A stretch of DNA of 9,918 nucleotides from Deinococcus sp. GTDB lineage: Bacteria > Deinococcota > Deinococci > Deinococcales > Deinococcaceae. A program made the position numbers and the translations under genes. The stretch covers positions 1 to 9,918 of the forward strand of contig NZ_JAGLBB010000079.1 in the NCBI RefSeq assembly GCF_018260555.1. Direction: 5' to 3'. A model generated the notes under the pieces. That model did not search any database. It was not told the DNA's origin and saw nothing but the letters and a program-made list of their open reading frames with translations. Positions within the stretch are counted from its first letter, which is position 1; the number at the start of each line of letters is the position of its first letter. Of the stretch, positions 1 to 6,013 are shown one piece after another.

Positions 1-74
1 TTTGAAAGCAGCTTCTTAGCAATTTATAGGGCTGAATTCAGATTCTGAGCAATTTACCCTGCTGAGCAGTTACC
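1..74. repeat. Left copy of a perfect 74-bp direct repeat
   Basis: This stretch is identical, base for base, to 5645-5718; the match ends at 74, where the flanks diverge (GGAAC here, TCAGA there). It starts at the first base of the window, so the true left boundary may lie further out. It is A+T-richer than its surroundings. It contains two 30-bp half-units with the core TTCTNAGCAATTTA (13-26 and 43-56), a 10-bp palindrome CTGAATTCAG (32-41) and a short inverted repeat CTGCT-G-AGCAG (59-69). These features suit a protein-binding site such as a recombination, partition or iteron site, but no family is recognised. Confidence 0.95.
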
Positions 75-197
75 GGAACTTCACCGGATTGCCTACTCCA
101 CGTCCGGCACCCACCCTGCTCCTACTCGCGTCCGCTCGGACCCAGCGGCTTTGCAGCCCATTCAATCCGAGTCCGTATCAGTCAACAGACACGGTGC

Positions 198-1170
198 TCA
201 GAAGACCGGCGCGTGCTCTGGCCGGCCGTTCCAGCGGTGGGGCCGGTTATCCAGCGCGAAGGTCTCCAGGGAGGTGAGGAAGGCCCAGCGCGCCTTAGGC
301 GTCGCGCCTGTGTCTTGGATCAGCGCGGCGCGCAGCGGATGGTGGCTGTCGATCAGGTAGGAATTGCGGCGGTGCAGGCGCTCGACGAAGCGCTGGGCAG
401 GCAGCTTGCCTCCCTTCCCGCTGTTACAGTCCGTGCACGCCAGCACGAGGTTCCACACTGCGTTGAGGTCAGTGTTCTGAAGTCGGTAGCCGAGCACCCA
501 CGGGAACACGTGGTCGACGTGGCACGCCGCGCCGGAGGTTGTATCGATGGGGGCGTAGCAATAGAAGCAGTGGCCCTTCTGGTAACCGCTGAGGGCGGGG
601 CGCAGCGGCGTGAGGGGCACGCGCGTCTGGTGCCGCCACGGCACCAGCACCAACTCGCCGGTCGCGTCGTCGTAGGTGGGGGAGCGGATGAGAGCACCCG
701 TCCTCTGTGACCACGCGTGCTCGACAAGCGTCCATCGGGCCTCGACCTCGGCCGCCAACTGAGTGCGCTGGTCTGGGGTGAGGCCCAGCAGCGCGTCAGT
801 GAGTACCAGTGACCGCCGGCGGCCGCGCTGCAGCTGGAAGAATTCGACGGCGGACTCCCCGCCCGGCAGGCGGTGGTACACGTCGAGCACATAACGGAAG
901 GCGTGCTGCACCGTCAGGGCATGGAAGGTATCTCCGTCCAGCTGGCCGCGCAGGTGCGCGGCGGCCCCCTCCAGGAACACGCTACCGGGCATGGTGCCCT
1001 GTACCCGGCCGCGGCGCACGTGATCGAGGAGCGGCGCAGCTCAGGGCGAACTTGTACGACGCCGTGTTCGGCCCGAACAGCACGATGCTGCGGAAGTACG
1101 TGGCGTCGTCCGCGGCCGACTGGATGAAGCCGGGCATGCCTGCACCGTCACTGCGCACGTCTTGAACCAT
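198..1170 (-). pseudogene. HNH endonuclease, second gene of the DUF262 operon, frameshifted
   Basis: A probable zinc-binding HNH nuclease that would cut DNA as partner of the upstream DUF262 protein. The intact 3' part (about 273 codons, open from GTG at 1019) has CFYC, CHVDHVFPW, VWNLVLACTDC and NSGKGGK, the CxxC/DH/N/CxxC pattern of HNH domains. The N-terminus lies in another frame: from ATG 1170 (alternative ATG 1137) it reads RSIVLFGPNTASYKFAL, which resembles N-termini I recall from stand-alone HNH proteins, and then runs into an unrelated tail. The frames join sensibly if one base is removed at about 1029-1041, giving FALS-AP-LLDHVRRG. Restored length is about 323 residues. The 5' end is 21 bp after the DUF262 stop, so the two are probably one operon. 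Either the gene is a recent loss-of-function mutant, the base is a sequencing error, or a shorter protein starts at GTG 1019. Confidence 0.75.
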
Positions 1171-1191
1171 AGATCGGGGTGACCCGACCCA

Positions 1192-2958
1192 TCAGTTCAC
1201 GAGGTCTACTCCGCATCTCGACCGGACCTCAGCGAGGATCAAGGCCTCACGCTCGGCCAGGAAGTGGTCATACACATTCTCAATCGCCTCTGGTGACAGG
1301 GTGTCATCCGCCCACATCAGGTCGTCTCTCGCCGCGCCGCCGAGAAAATGCGTGGCCAGGACCTTCTCGGACGCGCCATTCGGGAACACCTTGTCCCAGG
1401 CGGTGTACTCGCTTGGGGATTTATCGCGGATAAGCCGGTTGGTCTCGTCGCTGATCAGGGTGCGGTTGAGCACCGTGTTCACTAGGGTGCGGCGGGTGAT
1501 TCCCGCCCGCCTGAGATAAGCGCGCGGGAAGATGTGATGATCCTCGAGCTTCTGCAGGGTCAGCGCCTCGTTCCGCCGCCAGTCACGCGCGCCATTCAGG
1601 GCCAGCAGGCAGAACACGCCCGAGTACACGGAACTGCCCGATGACGCGGAGCCCCGGATGGAATACGCCGGCGTGCCCATACGCGCCTGCGCCTCGGCGA
1701 ACACGCCAGGCTCGCTCCCGCCAGCCCAGTACGCCAGAAGATCCGTGAAATCCCGGCGCGCCTTGGTTTCGACGGCGCTGGAGTACCGCTCCAGGAAGAC
1801 GCTGCACCAGTACCAGCGGCGCAGACTCGCGCGCTCGAACCCGACGAGCTTCTGTTCCTCGATGCGCTGGCGACCAGCGGCCAGCACCGCAATCAGGCCG
1901 GTACCTGGCAACCATTGCCGGTCGAACACCCCGAAGCCGTCTGGGCCGATCGATTCGAGGTGCTCCAGGGCCCGCTCGACCCCCTGCGCGGCGCGGTTCC
2001 AGTCCTTCTGAAACTCTTTGGGAGAGAGCTTGATCAGTTCCTTGGGCGTGGGCGTGACGTCGCGCAGCAACGCCAACACGCGCAGAATGATCACCCCGAG
2101 CTTCAGGGTCTCGGCCTTGCCGCCCGACCAGTCATTCAGGCGGCTGTGTTGGTCGCACGACGCGCGCCACAGGTCGTGGAGTTTGATGCCCGAGCGGTAC
2201 AACCGGGCGGTCAGCAGGTCATACACGCTGAGCTCGACGCCGTTCGAGTTGAGCTTCTCGAAAATCGCGCAGATGCGGCCCAGCGCGTCGGGATCACTCT
2301 CCTCGACCTGTGGGAGTTCCACGACGGCCACCTGGAAGGTCTGGAAGCGCGTGACGAGTTCCGTCCAGGGGTCGCGCCACTCGTCCCTGTACTGCTGCTG
2401 CCTGGCCTTGTCGGTCGCGCTGAGGTGATCGTCGAGCTTGTCCTTCCATTTTGAGAAGGTGCCGCTCTCGAGCAGCGCCGTGCACGGCAGCAGCAGCCGC
2501 TCGAACTGCCCCTCCGGCGTGGCCAGGTCGCCGAGATCCTCCGTGGCGACGTCGAACACAATGCCGTCGTCGTCAATGTCGCTGAGCGCCTTCTGTAGAT
2601 CCACGAAGAAGCGCCGGGGCTTGCTCGTCTCTTTGAGGTTGTACTCGGGGGCCGTCAGGGCGTACATCAGCGAGGTCAGGCGCTGCTGACCGTCGAGCAC
2701 GAGCTGCTTGGGCCGGGGCGACGTGCCCTTGGGTTTCGCGCCACGCAGGAAACTGGGCTGGAACGGCGGATGATCGGGGTTGGTGTGGAGTAGGAGCACC
2801 GAGCCCACGTAGTAGCCGCGTAGCACCGAGCGCACGAGATCCGCTACCTGCTCGCGTGGCCACACGAAGTCCCGCTGGAATTCCGGCAGGCACAGGTCGC
2901 CGTGATGGGCCTGCTCAACGAGGGCCACGAGCTTGCGCTTGTCTGGGGTGATGTCCAT
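1192..2958 (-). CDS. GmrSD-like DUF262/DUF1524 single-chain nuclease (candidate anti-phage protein)
   Basis: 588 residues. The N-terminal DUF262 (GmrS/ParB-like NTPase) domain shows LPEFQRDFVWP (24-34), GYYVGSVLLL (48-57) and the signature LVLDGQQRLTSL (86-97). The middle is mostly helical. The C-terminal DUF1524 HNH domain shows EDHHIFPR (472-479) and LNRTLIS (497-503, N498), the histidine-asparagine pair expected for metal-dependent DNA cleavage. In the known family, GmrSD, BrxU and SspE use this architecture to restrict modified or phage DNA with NTP hydrolysis. The length suits a fused S+D protein, and both ends look intact. No Shine-Dalgarno is seen before ATG 2958, but a TAGTAT box lies 9 bases upstream, which fits a leaderless transcript. 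A frameshifted HNH gene follows 21 bp downstream. The target DNA modification cannot be read from sequence. Confidence 0.9.
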   Translation of the reverse strand: MDITPDKRKLVALVEQAHHGDLCLPEFQRDFVWPREQVADLVRSVLRGYYVGSVLLLHTNPDHPPFQPSFLRGAKPKGTSPRPKQLVLDGQQRLTSLMYALTAPEYNLKETSKPRRFFVDLQKALSDIDDDGIVFDVATEDLGDLATPEGQFERLLLPCTALLESGTFSKWKDKLDDHLSATDKARQQQYRDEWRDPWTELVTRFQTFQVAVVELPQVEESDPDALGRICAIFEKLNSNGVELSVYDLLTARLYRSGIKLHDLWRASCDQHSRLNDWSGGKAETLKLGVIILRVLALLRDVTPTPKELIKLSPKEFQKDWNRAAQGVERALEHLESIGPDGFGVFDRQWLPGTGLIAVLAAGRQRIEEQKLVGFERASLRRWYWCSVFLERYSSAVETKARRDFTDLLAYWAGGSEPGVFAEAQARMGTPAYSIRGSASSGSSVYSGVFCLLALNGARDWRRNEALTLQKLEDHHIFPRAYLRRAGITRRTLVNTVLNRTLISDETNRLIRDKSPSEYTAWDKVFPNGASEKVLATHFLGGAARDDLMWADDTLSPEAIENVYDHFLAEREALILAEVRSRCGVDLVN

Positions 2959-2967
2959 GAATAAGGC

Positions 2968-2973
2968 ATACTA
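2968..2973 (-). promoter_or_regulatory. Possible -10 box (TAGTAT) for a leaderless DUF262 transcript
   Basis: Reading leftward, TAGTAT is followed by nine bases and then the ATG at 2958. This matches the TANNNT box at the distance expected when transcription starts at or next to the start codon, a common arrangement in Deinococcus. There is no convincing -35 at normal spacing; TTGCGG (2997-3002) is 23 bp away. This is inference from position and motif only. Confidence 0.35.
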
Positions 2974-3065
2974 CGCGGTGGACGGAACGCGCACTGCCGC
3001 AAGTTCGCGGCACGGAGACCAGAAGTGGGCGGAACACCCGGAGCGTACCTGGGATCCGCAAGAAT

Positions 3066-3091
3066 GAAGGCTGCTCCGTTGGGCAGCCTTC
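3066..3091 (-). terminator. 9-bp perfect hairpin between the DUF262 gene and the iterons
   Basis: GAAGGCTGC (3066-3074) pairs perfectly with GCAGCCTTC (3083-3091) across an 8-base loop. Reading leftward the stem is followed by a weakly T-rich stretch (CATTCTT); reading rightward it is followed by G+C-rich sequence. A leaky leftward terminator insulating the defence genes from the origin is the simplest reading. A structural element of the origin is the alternative. Confidence 0.4.
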
Positions 3092-3162
3092 GCGGGTGGA
3101 GACGACCGTTGCTCTACTGCCGCTGCGGACACCGGGGAAAGTGGAGACCACCTGTCAAACGC

Positions 3163-3412
3163 CCCCCACCTGACTGCCGAAGTCGGATGGACTGCAGGGG
3201 TCACGTCCAGCGCGATTCACACCAGATCCCTGAACAAGCCGGTCAATCACTCCTTTTCGCCGTTTCAGATGAGAAAAAACACTCTTTGCCTGTCATGGGA
3301 CCCCCACCTGACTGCCGAATACACCCCCCACCTGACTGCCGAACGGACCCCCACCTGACTGCCGTCAATTCGGGTCGCGGACGTGACCTATTCACCCCCA
3401 CCTGACTGCCGA
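3163..3412 (+). repeat. Iteron array, probable plasmid replication origin (oriV)
   Basis: Five direct copies of the 18-mer CCCCCACCTGACTGCCGA lie at 3163-3180, 3301-3318, 3325-3342, 3348-3365 (last base T) and 3395-3412. Start-to-start distances are 138, 24, 23 and 47 bp, close to multiples of 23-24 bp, so copies would lie on nearly the same helical face. The gap 3181-3300 contains an A/T-rich run (about 3250-3292, with TCCTTTTCG and GAGAAAAAACACTC) that could be the unwinding region. No TTATNCACA DnaA box was found. The array sits about 300 bp upstream of the probable rep gene, the usual layout of iteron-controlled plasmids in which Rep binds the repeats for initiation and copy control. Iteron identity is read directly; origin function is inferred. 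Confidence 0.8.
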
Positions 3413-3645
3413 AGGGATCCAAATAACACCGATCCAGACGGCCAATAACCCACTTGCCACTGCCGGGGCGTATGACAGACCGGCTCTCGGATGGTCAGAA
3501 ACCATGCCTTAGAGTGGCGTATCGGATTTCCAGTCAGGCCCCGCGGTCACGATCCGAGGAGCCCACTGCGGAATTTGACACATCTATGTTGTAAACTTGC
3601 ATCACCAGGAGGTCATCTGAACCAACCCGATCCAGCCTGACAGCC
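3413..3645. other. Non-coding leader between the iterons and rep
   Basis: No credible gene. There is a TTGACA -35-like hexamer at 3575-3580, but no good -10 at 16-18 bp, so a rep promoter here is only suspected. The segment just after it (3581-3600) is the most A/T-rich part of the leader and contains ACAT-CT-ATGT. Weak inverted repeats are also present: ATGGT-5nt-ACCAT (3491-3505), and TCGGAT around 3525 against ATCCGA around 3554. An AGGAGG at 3607-3612 has no useful ORF behind it. Confidence 0.4.
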
Positions 3646-3677
3646 CAAAAGAAAACCCCCGCTGGCCGGCGGGAGTT
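3646..3677 (-). terminator. Rho-independent terminator pointing leftward, just upstream of rep
   Basis: The arms 3654-3662 (AACCCCCGC) and 3669-3677 (GCGGGAGTT) pair with one mismatch around a 6-base loop. Reading leftward, the stem runs straight into TTTTCTTTT, the classic intrinsic-terminator form. Reading rightward there is no T tract. No minus-strand gene ends here, so it must stop either an antisense transcript from the rep region or read-through toward the origin. Confidence 0.7.
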
Positions 3678-3710
3678 CTCAGGATCTCGATAGACGAGGA
3701 AAGAACGAAC

Positions 3711-5114
3711 GTGTCCTCAGTCTACCGGGCAGACCCCCTGTTGTACAAGAGGAGCCCCCACCGAATGCCTCACCCTTCAGACACCGGGAGTGTCCATGGA
3801 CACTCCCCGTCCGTCTCCCCGGCCGTGCAGCGGGTCGCGGACACCCTGCGAGCCGGACGCACCCCTGCCTGCTCGCCCGCGGAACTCACGGCCGCCCTGC
3901 GGTACCTGAGCGACAAGGCCCGCGCCGACGCCCAGCACCGGGCCCGGCAGGAGGAAGGCGCGCAGCGCTTCAAGGCCGCCCTGCGCAGCTCCGTGCAGCC
4001 CCCCCTGCTGAGCGGCCCGCGTCCCGTGCCCGCACCACGGGGCACCCTACCCACCCCGGCCACACCGGTCAGCGCGCCCACCGTGCAGGCCGCGGTGACC
4101 AGCACCCTCCTGGCCCTGCAGGCAGCCAAACCCCACGCACACCAGGCCCATATCGAACGCGCCCTGGCCCTGGCTGAAGCGCGCATCACCGCCCGGATCA
4201 GACCACGCGCCCGCCACAGGGCCCGCCTGACCTACCGCGCGCTGGTCGAAGCCACCTACACACTGATTCATGCCCGGCGCCACAACGCCCAGGCCATCAC
4301 CAGTTACTGCTGGTTCACGGTGCTCGATGCACTTCCCCTGGCCACGGGACTGAGCACCGCCACCTGCGAACGCGCCACCCGTGACCTCCGTGAAAGCGGC
4401 CTCCTGGCCACCTGGAGTGACTGGACCACCACCGAATTCCTGAACCGCGAGACCGGCGAGGTCTTCGAAAAGCGGGCCAGAACCGGCGTCTGGGTCTGCG
4501 TCCTGCTCACGCCCAGGGACGGCCTGAACGCCCGCATCCACCCGGCAGAACTTCCACGCGACGACCAGGGCCAGCTGATCACCCACCGGGACCTGACGGC
4601 CGACCGCAAGGCCGGGCACACCGCCTGGCAGTTCAGACAGGAAGTGAGGGAATCACTTACCCACACAGTGGGCAACCATTCTTCTCAGGACCTTCTGCAC
4701 TGGTCGTTACCAAAAACCAGACAGAAATCCCTGGTTACTAGAGATTCCCTCACTTCCCACCCCACGACTGACCTGGCCGAGTTCATGATGACCGCCGGGC
4801 CGCGCGAACTGGTCGAGGTGCTCAGCGCCCTGCGGACCGAGTTCCCCCAGCGCCGACGTGACGCTGTGCAGGCCGCCGGTACCGCCCTGGCCAGGGTGTT
4901 CAATGACCAGCAGAGCGTCCGGCACTACTACCGGGTGCTGTGGCGGGCGCTGCAGGCGGACCTCCAGGGTCTGCGCGGTCTGGACACCCTTCAGACTGAG
5001 ATGCACCGGGTCCTCATCGATATGCGGGAGCTGCATATCAAACATCCTGGCGCGATGCTCACCAGCCGCCTGAAAGAATCGGACTGGTGGAACGCGGTCT
5101 ACAGGGCCGCCTGA
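3711..5114 (+). CDS. Probable plasmid replication initiator (Rep), winged-helix-like core
   Basis: 467 residues from GTG 3711 (upstream GAGGAAAG), or 449 from ATG 3765 (upstream AAGAGGAG, 10-nt spacing); the second start has the better ribosome site. The N-terminal 120 residues are rich in Pro, Ala and Arg and probably disordered. Residues about 125-190 are helical and basic. Residues about 195-268 (SYCWFTVLDALPLATGLSTATCERATRDLRESGLL split over a helix pair, then a strand pair through TGVWVCVLL) look like a winged helix of the kind found in Rep proteins. The C-terminal 110 residues form another helical unit. The assignment rests mainly on the adjacent iteron array, the fold-like pattern and the position as the first gene downstream of the origin; no catalytic HUH motif is visible. 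Odd points are a palindrome in codons 26-33 and inverted repeats bounding residues 310-349. A DNA-binding regulator is the alternative. Confidence 0.7.
   Translation: MSSVYRADPLLYKRSPHRMPHPSDTGSVHGHSPSVSPAVQRVADTLRAGRTPACSPAELTAALRYLSDKARADAQHRARQEEGAQRFKAALRSSVQPPLLSGPRPVPAPRGTLPTPATPVSAPTVQAAVTSTLLALQAAKPHAHQAHIERALALAEARITARIRPRARHRARLTYRALVEATYTLIHARRHNAQAITSYCWFTVLDALPLATGLSTATCERATRDLRESGLLATWSDWTTTEFLNRETGEVFEKRARTGVWVCVLLTPRDGLNARIHPAELPRDDQGQLITHRDLTADRKAGHTAWQFRQEVRESLTHTVGNHSSQDLLHWSLPKTRQKSLVTRDSLTSHPTTDLAEFMMTAGPRELVEVLSALRTEFPQRRRDAVQAAGTALARVFNDQQSVRHYYRVLWRALQADLQGLRGLDTLQTEMHRVLIDMRELHIKHPGAMLTSRLKESDWWNAVYRAA
3786..3807. repeat. 22-bp perfect palindrome inside the 5' end of rep
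   Basis: GGGAGTGTCCA is followed directly by its exact reverse complement TGGACACTCCC, with no mismatch. It falls in codons 26-33 counted from GTG 3711, or 7 codons after ATG 3765. It could be a dimer-binding operator for autoregulation or, in RNA, a stable hairpin near the translation start that limits Rep synthesis. Confidence 0.8.
4640..4757. repeat. 118-bp segment of rep bounded by perfect 15-bp inverted repeats
   Basis: GGAAGTGAGGGAATC (4640-4654) is the exact reverse complement of GATTCCCTCACTTCC (4743-4757), separated by 88 bp. The interior has further short complementary stretches (CCCA-5nt-TGGG at about 4663-4675; AACCAG/CTGGTT at about 4714-4736) and is less G+C-rich than the rest of rep. 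It is translated in frame as residues 310-349, a polar linker between the two structured halves. It could be a captured miniature element, an RNA structure, or a secondary DNA-binding site. Confidence 0.7.
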
Positions 5115-5195
5115 CGGAACGACATTGACACCTGAAAGAGTGACCTTCCCGAAAGCTCACTATCCGTTGTAGACGTGCCTCAATTCAGTTGAACC

Positions 5196-5234
5196 AGAGT
5201 GAACTCTCTTCACGTGTCCGTGCAGGACACCGTG
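5196..5234. promoter_or_regulatory. Inverted repeats upstream of the HTH gene (candidate operators)
   Basis: Two adjacent dyads precede the small HTH gene: AGAGT-GA-ACTCT (5196-5207), and GTGTCC-5nt-GGACAC (5214-5230), which extends to CAC/GTG with one bulged base to 5234. A second AGAGTGAMCT box lies upstream at 5137-5146. A TTGACA at 5125-5130 has no matching -10. The position suggests control of the HTH gene, possibly by its own product. Confidence 0.4.
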
Positions 5235-5253
5235 ACCCACGAGGAGGGCTGTC

Positions 5254-5442
5254 ATGACCGGACTCACACAGGAGAAACTCGTCTACACTCCCAAAGAACT
5301 TGAACCCCTGCTGCAGCTTTCCAAGAACACCATCAATGCCCTGCTGCGCTCGGGACGTCTGCGCAGCATACGGGTAGGTCGTCGCTACCTGATTCCACGC
5401 GAAGCACTCCAGCAGTTCCTCGCGGGTAGCTCAAAGTCTTGA
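5254..5442 (+). CDS. Small excisionase-type helix-turn-helix protein (HTH_17 family)
   Basis: 62 residues, nearly all one MerR/excisionase-like winged HTH: VYTPKELEPLLQLSKNTI forms the first helix and the recognition helix, and GRLRSIRVGRRYLIPREALQQFL supplies the wing and last helix. Family members bind DNA as recombination directionality factors for integrases or as small plasmid regulators. The start is clear: GAGGAGG lies 6 bp before ATG 5254. The gene follows rep by 139 bp on the same strand. No integrase or recombinase is in the window, so a regulatory role in replication or partition, or action at the nearby 74-bp repeat or the palindrome at 5512, is as likely as excision. Confidence 0.85.
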   Translation: MTGLTQEKLVYTPKELEPLLQLSKNTINALLRSGRLRSIRVGRRYLIPREALQQFLAGSSKS

Positions 5443-5644
5443 ACTGAAGTCACCTGTCAATGATGCGAACCTCAGCCTCAGACGCCTTTCAAACGTTGGG
5501 GTCAGCCTGCGTACGATCTCAGATCGTAACTGCTCAGCACGATAAACACGGCAAAAAACGCTTGTTCCCGTTTTGTATGAGCATAATATTTACTGCAAAT
5601 CTGCCTTGGACGAACCAATTCGCCCATATCGGCAATTTCAGTCA
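5443..5644. other. A/T-rich intergenic region with a palindrome and inverted repeat arm
   Basis: I see no convincing gene; a 67-codon frame from 5460 runs into the 74-bp repeat and lacks a ribosome site. The region has a 17-bp perfect palindrome TACGATCT-C-AGATCGTA (5512-5528). Overlapping its right edge is GTAACTGCTCAGCA (5526-5539), the exact reverse complement of 5704-5717 inside the right 74-bp repeat. The stretch 5540-5600 is clearly A/T-rich and contains CATAATATTTA. A GCAATTT box at 5632-5638 lies one 31-bp period before the two boxes in the repeat. Together this resembles a DNA-binding locus (partition, second origin or recombination site). Confidence 0.5.
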
Positions 5645-5718
5645 TTTGAAAGCAGCTTCTTAGCAATTTATAGGGCTGAATTCAGATTCTGAGCAATTTA
5701 CCCTGCTGAGCAGTTACC
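5645..5718. repeat. Right copy of the perfect 74-bp direct repeat
   Basis: Identical to 1-74 over all 74 bases. The boxes at 5663-5670 and 5693-5700 (GCAATTTA) are 30 bp apart, and a related GCAATTT lies 31 bp earlier, outside the repeat. The last 14 bases but one (5704-5717) pair with 5526-5539 as a perfect inverted repeat. A further 12-bp palindrome AACTGGCCAGTT (5729-5740) follows 10 bp beyond the end and is absent after the left copy. Confidence 0.95.
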
Positions 5719-5940
5719 TCAGATCTTCAACTGGCCAGTTCCACAGACAGCACTGCACAGTCACACACCAGTTCCCCCGGGCATTTCCCGTTACGGACTG
5801 CCATCTGTTACCTGGAGCTGGCAGCGTGCGCTCTGCACACCGCAGGATTGCCTGGTTCCTGCATGTTCCGCTGGCTTGAAGGGGTGGCGGGAGCGGTTCA
5901 GTTCGAGCCTGTCGGGGTCTCTGTCCGGCAGCTCGAGCGG
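5719..5940. other. Intergenic stretch, no gene seen
   Basis: Apart from the palindrome AACTGGCCAGTT at 5729-5740, I find no gene, RNA or strong structure. A frame open from 5876 is only an upstream extension of the gene that starts at 6014 and has no ribosome site of its own. Confidence 0.5.
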
Positions 5941-5968
5941 TGATATAACTTTACAGGATACTCGTATC
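5941..5968 (+). promoter_or_regulatory. Extended -10 promoter with palindromic operator-like site
   Basis: TGATATAAC (5941-5949) is a good extended -10 (TGnTATAAC), placing the transcription start near 5956. No -35 match is seen, which extended -10 promoters tolerate. The dyad GATAC-TC-GTATC (5957-5968) would cover the start site, a usual place for a repressor operator. It drives the gene starting at 6014 and could also feed the mobilisation genes downstream. Confidence 0.55.
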
Positions 5969-6013
5969 ATCTGCGGGAAGCAGGTGACCTTTTCCGTATC
6001 CCGGGGAGGACAC

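Noticed and set aside
3025..3405. 126-codon plus-strand frame through the iterons
   Set aside because: The translation merely repeats the iteron sequence (PPPDCR units); this is origin DNA, not a gene.
3163..3412. CRISPR array
   Set aside because: The 18-bp repeats are too short, the gaps between them are 5-120 bp and unequal, and no cas gene is present; iterons explain them better.
5460..5663. 67-codon plus-strand frame after the HTH gene
   Set aside because: No ribosome site, A/T-rich non-coding composition, and it ends inside the 74-bp repeat.
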